Made by a program: the position numbers and the translations under genes
In this document: positions 1 through 6,299 of the stretch, one piece after another
Position numbering within the stretch: position 1 is the stretch's first letter
How the letters are laid out: every line of letters starts with the position of its first letter
NCBI GenBank assembly: GCA_947629075.1
Contig: CANRCI010000027.1
Span: 1-14,599 of the forward strand
DNA length: 14,599 nt
Direction of reading: 5' to 3'
Source: an uncultured Bacilli bacterium
Lineage (GTDB): Bacteria > Bacillota_I > Bacilli_A > RF39 > UBA660
Notes under the pieces: generated by a model
The model's input: the letters and a program-made list of their open reading frames with translations, nothing else
The model's database searches: none
What the model was told of the DNA's origin: nothing

Positions 1-510
1 GCCTTCAATCCAAATGGCATATTTAGTATGAATAATTGAATCTGTAACTTCAACTGTTGAACCATTACCTGATGAATTATATACAACGATTCCTGTACCA
101 TATTTTATAAATTCACTACTATTGTTCATATTACCATAATAAATTTTAACTTTAGATACATTAAGTTTTACATTTGATGATTGAACAGAAATATATTCGG
201 GTTTTGCTTGATTGTTCTTATTAGTTTCACCTGTCATAGTTAAATCACTAATGTTGATATTTGTACCACCAGTTATTGTGATAGTTCCTTTAATAGTAGC
301 TCCATTTCCAACAATTGTAACATCCTTATTAATTGTTAAATCACCAGTATAAGTTGTACCGCTTTTCAAAGTAATTGTAGAACAATTAGATAAATTATTA
401 TTACTACTTAAAGTAGTATTTTCGGCAGTACAAGTATCTTGTGCATACACATTTGGAATTACAACCATACTCATAACAAACAAAGTTATAAAAAGTAAGA
501 TTTTTTTCAT
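1..510 (-). CDS. Secreted/surface beta-helix-like protein, N-terminal part (runs off left edge)
   Basis: An uninterrupted reading frame of 170 codons starts at ATG 510-508 and continues past base 1, so the C-terminus is missing. The start is supported by GAAGGGAG at 526-519, eight bases upstream. The first 23 residues form a classic signal peptide: MKK, a hydrophobic core (ILLFITLFVMSMVVI), then NVYA before Gln24, so the protein is exported. The mature part is rich in Thr, Asn, Ser, Ile and Val, with short alternating strands such as GDLTINKDVTIVGNGATIKG, ITITGGTNINISDLTMTG and VEVTDSIIHT. This pattern is typical of right-handed parallel beta-helix (pectate-lyase-like) surface proteins and adhesins. 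Cys27 and Cys43 could form a disulfide. No enzymatic motif or anchor is visible in this part. The gene is the only one here with a homopolymer tract in its promoter, which suggests a variable surface antigen. Export is well supported; the fold is inferred from composition; function is unknown. Confidence 0.82.
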   Translation of the reverse strand, partial: MKKILLFITLFVMSMVVIPNVYAQDTCTAENTTLSSNNNLSNCSTITLKSGTTYTGDLTINKDVTIVGNGATIKGTITITGGTNINISDLTMTGETNKNNQAKPEYISVQSSNVKLNVSKVKIYYGNMNNSSEFIKYGTGIVVYNSSGNGSTVEVTDSIIHTKYAIWIEG

Positions 511-566
511 TTTTTTCTCTCCCTTCTAATTTTTCGCTTTAATAAGCAAAATAATCTTACATTTTT

Positions 567-598
567 ATTATAAATGTTACCCCCCCCCACCTTGTCAA
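567..598 (-). promoter_or_regulatory. Promoter with poly-G tract in the -35/-10 spacer (likely phase-variable)
   Basis: Reading the minus strand, a perfect TTGACA lies at 598-593 and a perfect TATAAT at 572-567. Between them is a 20-base spacer containing nine consecutive G (588-580). The usual spacer is 17 bases, so as sequenced the promoter is about three bases too long; loss of three G would give 17. There is no TG before the -10 (the bases are ATT), so it should depend on -35 contact and hence on spacer length. Slipped-strand mispairing in such tracts changes promoter strength in other bacteria, for example Neisseria porA and opc. The promoter drives the signal-peptide gene starting at 510. 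Confidence 0.75.
580..588. repeat. Mononucleotide tract, nine C on the plus strand
   Basis: Nine consecutive C on the plus strand (G on the minus strand) in otherwise very AT-rich intergenic DNA. It sits exactly between the two boxes of the promoter described at 567-598. Such a run is not expected from base composition here and is a known type of hypermutable contingency locus. Confidence 0.9.
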
Positions 599-660
599 TT
601 TATTTCTGCAATATTATTGATTTTTTTGACTACATTTTTCATTTTTTTAATAATTCTAAA

Positions 661-697
661 TATAAAAACCTCTACACCATTTAAAGTGCGAGGCTTT
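661..697 (-). terminator. Rho-independent terminator downstream of polC
   Basis: On the minus strand, about 30 bases after the polC stop, GCCTCGCAC and GTGTAGAGG form an interrupted stem (GAGG with CCTC and GTG with CAC, with a small internal mismatch) around an AT-rich loop. It is followed by TTTTTATAT. This should end the polC transcript before the surface-protein promoter. Confidence 0.65.
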
Positions 698-727
698 ATC
701 AAAACTAATTTATGTGTCAATTTTACA

Positions 728-3700
728 TTAAAATAAACTTAATTGACTAGATTCTGGTAAATCATCCAATATGTGCATAAGTCTCATCTTTTCGATTAAA
801 CTTTGGGATACTTTACCACGATTTTGTAAATCTTCAATACTTAAGAATGCTTTATTATTACGTTCTTCTACTATTTTTCTAGCAACCATTTCTCCTAGTC
901 CATCAATTGCTCTAAACGGTGGAATAAGTTTGGTTCCATCTTCATTTAAAATAAAATTCCTAGCGTCACTCTTCTCTAAACTAATCGGCTCAAATTCTAT
1001 TTTTCTAGCTGTTGCTTCTAGAGCTAACTCAAGAGTTGCTAAAACATTTGATTCCTTATTCGTAGCTTCATACCCTTTAAGTTTCAAATCCTCCATTTTA
1101 TTTCTAATCGCGTCATATCCTTCAATCATCGTTTCAATGTCGAAATCATCAATTCTTACTGAGAATAATGAAGCATAGTAATAAAGAGGTTTGTATACCT
1201 TAAACCAAGCAATTCTTAAAGCACTCATTACATAAGCACAGGCATGAGCTTTAGGGAACATGTATTTGATCTTGTGACAAGATTCGATATACCAATCAGG
1301 AATATTTTTCTCGCGCATCAACTTTTCCCAAGTCTTCCAATTCTCTGGATCCTTACTAGCTCGTCCTTTTCTTACAAACTCCATTATTTTGAAAGCATCG
1401 ATCGGTCTTAAACCGTGGTGCATCAAATAGACCATGATATCGTCACGACAACCGATAACTTCACTAAATGGAACGATATTGTTCTTGATCAATTCACTGG
1501 CATTACCGGCCCAAACGTCAGTACCATGAGATAGACCTGATATTTTTACAAGGCCAGAGAAAGTAGTCGGTTTCGATTCAACTAACATGTTAATTACGAA
1601 TTTGGTTCCAAGTTCTGGAAGACCCAATGTTCCAGTTGGACACTGAATTTGATCTTCGGTTACTCCTAAAGCTTCACAAGAAGTTAAAAGACTTAAAACT
1701 TTTTTATCATCCATCGGAAGAGTTGTAACATCGATGCCCGATAAATCTTGAAGCATACGTAAAACGGTCGGATCATCGTGTCCTAGTATATCTAGTTTTA
1801 AGACATCTTGGTCAATGGCGTGGTAATCGAAGTGTGTAGTACGCCATTCGGCTTCCGTATCACCAGCTGGATATTGATATGGTGTAAAATCGTAAACATC
1901 CATATAGCCTGGAATTACGACAATACCACCGGGATGTTGACCAGTTGTTCTCTTGATACCGGTACACCCTGCTGCCAAACGTTCAATTTCCGCTTGTCGC
2001 ATTTCAATTCCTTTATCCTCACAATAACCTTTGACAAAACCAAAGGCTGTCTTCTCAGCAACTGTACCAATGGTTCCAGCACGATAGACATTATCTTCTC
2101 CGAACAACACTTTAGTATAGGCATGGGCACTAGCTTGGTTATCTCCAGAAAAGTTAAGGTCGATATCTGGAACCTTATCAGCATTAAATCCTAGGAATGT
2201 TGCAAACGGCATATCTTGTCCTTCTTTTCCCATCTTGCTTCCACAGTTAGGGCACTCTTTATCAGGTAGATCATAACCACTCGAATAATCAGTACCAAGA
2301 GCTTTACCATCTATTTCAAAAATGCTAGTTTTACAGTTTCTGCATAAATAGTGAGCCGGAAGTGGATTAACTTCCGTAATTCCCATCATTGTTGCCACAA
2401 ATGATGAACCTACGGAACCACGTGATCCAACTAAGTAACCTTCATCATTTGAGTGTTTAACTAACTTCTGAGCAATTAGATAGATAACGTCAAAGCCACC
2501 ACCAATTACTCCCCCTAAAGTCTTCTTTAATTTTTTCTTTAGTTCTTCATCAGTAAGATCACTTTCTTTTTGTCTAATACTTTCTCTAACTAAATCTTTA
2601 ACCGCATTATCACCTTGTAAAATGACTTCGTGAAGACGTTTATGACTTTCTTTTTCAAATTCTTCTTCGGATAAATTTTTACTTTCTAAATTTTCTTTGA
2701 TAGCATTAAAGACACTATCACCATATAGCTCAGTTGCGATACGTTCTTCTATGTTATATGGAAGTGGATCTCCATACCAATCTTCAGCTCTAGTATAGAC
2801 CAAATCGGTAACTGTCTCCACTGAATTTTCGATAACTGGAGAGAAAGGTACCCCACCAGTTTCGATAATTACTTCGATAATATCTACTTTATCAGCAATG
2901 AGATTAGTATTAGTTACAACGATTTCATAAGCCAAATCTTTACCTAAAAAGGCAAAATCATCAAGCATCTCATCCGTCGTTCTAAAATGCATACTAGGAA
3001 TGTTAGTAATGTTATTACGGGCCAATGGATGACGACCACCACCTGGCACACGCTGATTGACGATAATTTCACGATATATTTTATCCTCAGCATTTAAATG
3101 ATGGACATCCCCAGTCGCAACAATTATCTTACCAGCTTCTTTAGTAACTCTAACTACTTTTTCAATGTGTTCAAGTACTTCTTCTTTATTTCCAAAATCA
3201 CTCATCTGAATCAAGTGATCATAACAAGAAGGTGGCTGAACTTCGACATAATCGTAAAACGATACGACATCGACCATCTCTTCATCAGATTTACTACGTG
3301 CTTCAATAAATACTTCTGATTCATAACAACCAGAACCGATTAATAATCCTTCACGATGTTCCTCTAAAACACTTCGTAAAATTCTAGCTGATCCTTTATA
3401 AAAATATTTAGTATTGGCAAAAGAGATAATCTTGAACAAATTCTTTAATCCCTTTTTATTTAATGCCAAAATGTTTACATGGTAACTTCTTCCATACTTG
3501 TATATCTCATCGGGATTGATTAAGTTATTTAACTCACTTACTTTTAAAATGTCACGGTTAGCCAGTTTTTGCATCATACGGTGGAATACTAAAGCTGTTC
3601 CTTCAGCATCGTAATCGGCACGATGATGATGATCTTCATCCCAAGGCACTTCATATCTTTTAACCAAAGCTGACAATGAATGTCTTGCGTATTCCGTATC

Positions 3701-5323
3701 TAGAAGTCGTGACAACTCTAAGGTATCGATAACTGTATTCTTAAATTCTCCTAGATTGTATTTATTATAGGCCATCTCTAAAAACGATACGTCAAACTTG
3801 GCATTGTGAGCAACCATCGGTAAATCTTCAAAATATTCAATGAATCGCTTAACTACATTTTCTTCATCATCGCAATCCTTAAGCATCGAATCGGTTATAC
3901 CAGTAAGTTCAGTAATTTTAGTCGGTAAAGGACGATGAGGATTGATTAGTTCATTAAAGCGATCTAAGATTTCACCATTTTTTATCTTTACGGCACCAAT
4001 TTCAATTATTTGGTCACCACCACCAGCATTGAATCCGGTCGTCTCAAAGTCAAAGACAACATAGGTATTATCTAGTAGTACAGAATCATTTTTACGCGTT
4101 ACGACGTTTACTGTATCTTCGATCAACGTCAATTCACAACCGTAAATAGCTTTAAACTTATCTTTATCCTCTACTCCTTTGTTAAGTGCACAAATAGTAT
4201 GGTAGACATCTGGAAAACTTTGACAACCATCGTGATCAGTTATAGCAATTGCTCGATGTCCCCATTTTTTAGCTTGATTGACCAAATCTTTAGCGTTAGT
4301 GATACCATCCATCTGACTCATTTGCGTATGAGCATGAAGTTCTACTCTCTTTTCTGAACTTTTATCAACACGACTTTCTTTAGTTTTTTCTATCTTGTTG
4401 ATATCTCTAATGTTTAAAACAATTTCTCCACCGGAATAGCGATCAGCTTTAGTACTTCCTCGAAGTCTTACCCAAGTACCATTTTTAGTACTCTTTTTAA
4501 TCGCATCAAATTCATCACTATCACGAATAAAAGCTTTACAATATATACTATCCGTATAATCAGTTACCTTTAAAGTCAATATCTTAAAAGCTTTAGAGGC
4601 TGGTTCAAATTCATCAACCCCAAAGATTTCTCCCTCGATAGTTACACTTTCTTCTTCACCGATAATACTTTTAATCGGTACACTCTCATCTTTTATAACA
4701 CGCCCACGAATAGTATTTTCATCTATTTCTCTTTTTTCATATTTTTTAAATGGTCTTTGATTATTAATTTCTTTTTTTACTTCTTCTTTCGGTGGTGTTA
4801 TTTTAGTTACATCAACATTTTTAGAAGATTCAATTTCTTCTAAAACATCACTTCTTTTATTTTCATTTAAGACAGTCGTAATATTAGGATTATACCCAAA
4901 CAATTCCATTATATTATTTAAGTCTTTAATGAATTCCATTACTTGTCTTTCTTCTGCTTTATTGATAACTTCGACAAAATATTGTTCATTTTCATTTACT
5001 AGGCGATCACTAAAAACATCGATAATGGGATTGTTCTTCTTAATTATTTCGATGGCATTATTAAAGTATTCTTTAAAGTATTGGTTATTTTTTTCTTTAA
5101 CCTCAATCTTTAAACGCATTTCAATCCCGTTAAAAAATTCTAAAAATTTCTCGCATAGTAACTTATAAAGTTCTGGCGATATAGTATTATCGTTTTTAAT
5201 AACTACTAATACTTTATTTTTAGAATCGTTTACTTTAGCAACGATGTTGGCATTATGAAATTCTTCATAATATTTATCATCAATATTTAGTTTATTTAAA
5301 ATGTTTCTTAGTACTTCATTCAT
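728..5323 (-). CDS. polC: DNA polymerase III PolC-type alpha subunit
   Basis: This is the Gram-positive replicative polymerase with built-in 3'-5' proofreading, 1531 aa, slightly longer than the roughly 1440 aa usual in Bacilli. Domains in order: N-terminal region and OB fold (to about 310); PHP domain with intact HAHTQMSQMDG (about 330-340), AITDHDG and ATGDVHHLN; a DEDD exonuclease inserted in the PHP domain, with DFETTGF (Asp425, Glu427), AHNAKFDVSF and HHRADYDAEG (Asp570/572); zinc-binding CxxC pairs (Cys994/997 and 1024/1027); polymerase palm with GSRGSVGSS and catalytic Asp1053/Asp1055 in PDIDLNF plus Asp1178 in LDILGHDDPT; a helix-hairpin-helix near the end. The last residues, QLSLF, are the canonical beta-clamp binding motif. 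I chose ATG 5323-5321 because GGGGG at 5333-5329 is a well-placed ribosome site; the upstream in-frame TTG at 5335 overlaps that site. It is probably co-transcribed with the 274-aa gene 28 bases upstream. Confidence 0.98.
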   Translation of the reverse strand: MNEVLRNILNKLNIDDKYYEEFHNANIVAKVNDSKNKVLVVIKNDNTISPELYKLLCEKFLEFFNGIEMRLKIEVKEKNNQYFKEYFNNAIEIIKKNNPIIDVFSDRLVNENEQYFVEVINKAEERQVMEFIKDLNNIMELFGYNPNITTVLNENKRSDVLEEIESSKNVDVTKITPPKEEVKKEINNQRPFKKYEKREIDENTIRGRVIKDESVPIKSIIGEEESVTIEGEIFGVDEFEPASKAFKILTLKVTDYTDSIYCKAFIRDSDEFDAIKKSTKNGTWVRLRGSTKADRYSGGEIVLNIRDINKIEKTKESRVDKSSEKRVELHAHTQMSQMDGITNAKDLVNQAKKWGHRAIAITDHDGCQSFPDVYHTICALNKGVEDKDKFKAIYGCELTLIEDTVNVVTRKNDSVLLDNTYVVFDFETTGFNAGGGDQIIEIGAVKIKNGEILDRFNELINPHRPLPTKITELTGITDSMLKDCDDEENVVKRFIEYFEDLPMVAHNAKFDVSFLEMAYNKYNLGEFKNTVIDTLELSRLLDTEYARHSLSALVKRYEVPWDEDHHHRADYDAEGTALVFHRMMQKLANRDILKVSELNNLINPDEIYKYGRSYHVNILALNKKGLKNLFKIISFANTKYFYKGSARILRSVLEEHREGLLIGSGCYESEVFIEARSKSDEEMVDVVSFYDYVEVQPPSCYDHLIQMSDFGNKEEVLEHIEKVVRVTKEAGKIIVATGDVHHLNAEDKIYREIIVNQRVPGGGRHPLARNNITNIPSMHFRTTDEMLDDFAFLGKDLAYEIVVTNTNLIADKVDIIEVIIETGGVPFSPVIENSVETVTDLVYTRAEDWYGDPLPYNIEERIATELYGDSVFNAIKENLESKNLSEEEFEKESHKRLHEVILQGDNAVKDLVRESIRQKESDLTDEELKKKLKKTLGGVIGGGFDVIYLIAQKLVKHSNDEGYLVGSRGSVGSSFVATMMGITEVNPLPAHYLCRNCKTSIFEIDGKALGTDYSSGYDLPDKECPNCGSKMGKEGQDMPFATFLGFNADKVPDIDLNFSGDNQASAHAYTKVLFGEDNVYRAGTIGTVAEKTAFGFVKGYCEDKGIEMRQAEIERLAAGCTGIKRTTGQHPGGIVVIPGYMDVYDFTPYQYPAGDTEAEWRTTHFDYHAIDQDVLKLDILGHDDPTVLRMLQDLSGIDVTTLPMDDKKVLSLLTSCEALGVTEDQIQCPTGTLGLPELGTKFVINMLVESKPTTFSGLVKISGLSHGTDVWAGNASELIKNNIVPFSEVIGCRDDIMVYLMHHGLRPIDAFKIMEFVRKGRASKDPENWKTWEKLMREKNIPDWYIESCHKIKYMFPKAHACAYVMSALRIAWFKVYKPLYYYASLFSVRIDDFDIETMIEGYDAIRNKMEDLKLKGYEATNKESNVLATLELALEATARKIEFEPISLEKSDARNFILNEDGTKLIPPFRAIDGLGEMVARKIVEERNNKAFLSIEDLQNRGKVSQSLIEKMRLMHILDDLPESSQLSLF

Positions 5324-5351
5324 AATTACCCCCAAGTAATGCTTAATAGTC

Positions 5352-6176
5352 TTAATTATTTAATTTTGTAATATATTTTTGATGTTTACAACAGAAGTCG
5401 ATAAACCCGAATAGATCCACTTTACGAAGTCCTTTTTCAATTCGGTACTTATCGATATCAAATGGTATTTTATCGCGCATCATATAGCTTACTAAATCTT
5501 CTTTATCGCATCCCAAATACATTAACCAATAAGGATACAACTGACGTTTTAACGATTTCAAAGCTTTGAAACCTTCCTCGTATTTACTCGTACCAACTAA
5601 TCTAGTCTGCAATTCATTGGTAATGGCTAAGTCGATGATAGATGCTACTATTTCACGGTTATCTTTTTGAAAGTCACCTATCTCGTATTTGATCAAGGTA
5701 TAGATAATGCGCATTAGAGTTTTAACGCCATCACGCTTGTCATCTTCTTTACCCCAAGAGATATTCTTTTTGGGATTAGCTCGCATAAATTCAACTGAAT
5801 CCAATTTGGGATGAATGACAATGATGTGATAAGTATCCTTTATTTTAAAACGAATTACGTCTGATAAAATCTCATCTATTTTCTTTTTATTAGAATCGAA
5901 AATATTCATTAGAAAATTTCGATGTTTAGTCGTCTCTTTTTTTAGCTCCTTAAAGACTTTACTTTCAAAAATCATGTTGTAAATGACGTCATCATCGGGA
6001 ATGAAATCATCACCATATTTTAGTATTTCGATATTTTCTTTTTCCATTTTGATGTATTCCTGCATGTAGTTTTTCCAAAGTCTCGTCTTTAAATTTTGAA
6101 CTTCTTCAGATATTGAAGGTTTAAATAGTAAATACCACGCTAAAAGATAATCATTTGTAACAAATTCTATATTCAT
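5352..6176 (-). CDS. Protein of unknown function between polC and dnaE
   Basis: A complete 274-aa gene that I do not recognise. Its start ATG at 6176 is supported by AAGGTGGAG a few bases upstream. The protein is cytoplasmic in appearance: no signal peptide and no membrane segment long enough to count. It is rich in Lys, Asp, Ile and aromatic residues, with a long charged helical stretch around residues 35-125, a short beta-like stretch (YHIIVIHPKL, about 134-143), then more helices. It ends in a Cys-Cys-containing tail (FIDFCCKHQK). No nucleotide-binding, nuclease, HTH or zinc motif could be identified with confidence. It is 28 bases upstream of polC in the same direction, so the two are probably one transcript, which suggests, but does not show, a link to replication. 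The GC content and codon use look like its neighbours, with no sign of recent transfer. Confidence 0.85.
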   Translation of the reverse strand: MNIEFVTNDYLLAWYLLFKPSISEEVQNLKTRLWKNYMQEYIKMEKENIEILKYGDDFIPDDDVIYNMIFESKVFKELKKETTKHRNFLMNIFDSNKKKIDEILSDVIRFKIKDTYHIIVIHPKLDSVEFMRANPKKNISWGKEDDKRDGVKTLMRIIYTLIKYEIGDFQKDNREIVASIIDLAITNELQTRLVGTSKYEEGFKALKSLKRQLYPYWLMYLGCDKEDLVSYMMRDKIPFDIDKYRIEKGLRKVDLFGFIDFCCKHQKYITKLNN

Positions 6177-6200
6177 AACTCCACCTTCATCCTATATATA

Positions 6201-6209
6201 AATATAACA
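6201..6209 (-). promoter_or_regulatory. Extended -10 promoter for the unknown gene and polC
   Basis: On the minus strand TGTTATATT gives a TGn extended -10, located about 25 bases upstream of the ATG at 6176 and downstream of the dnaE terminator hairpin. The region where the -35 would lie (A/T runs around 6225-6230) has no good match, so the call rests on the extended -10 and position. Confidence 0.45.
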
Positions 6210-6229
6210 TATGAAAAAAATTTTTTAAA

Positions 6230-6264
6230 GATAATAAAGAAAAAGAGAAAAAATTTTTCTCTTT
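6230..6264 (-). terminator. Weak, AT-rich terminator downstream of dnaE
   Basis: An inverted repeat AAAGAGAAA...TTTCTCTTT (6242-6264), followed on the minus strand by TTCTTTATTAT, lies about 35 bases after the dnaE stop. The stem has only two G-C pairs, so some readthrough into the unknown gene and polC is likely. Confidence 0.5.
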
Positions 6265-6299
6265 AAAATTGATCTTGATGAACAATAATTTTTTTTAAT

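Noticed and set aside
511..727. A small RNA or riboswitch in the gap between polC and the surface-protein gene.
   Set aside because: The only structures are the polC terminator and the poly-G promoter; the leader from the promoter to the ATG is short and AT-rich with no hairpin.
771..5168. Plus-strand open frames inside polC and dnaE.
   Set aside because: They are antisense to clear polymerase genes, encode low-complexity Ser/Ile/Phe-rich sequence, and have no ribosome site or family resemblance.
5324..5335. Upstream TTG starts for polC (5335) and sepF (11798).
   Set aside because: In both cases the extra codons are the Shine-Dalgarno sequence (GGGGG or GGAGG) of the nearby ATG.
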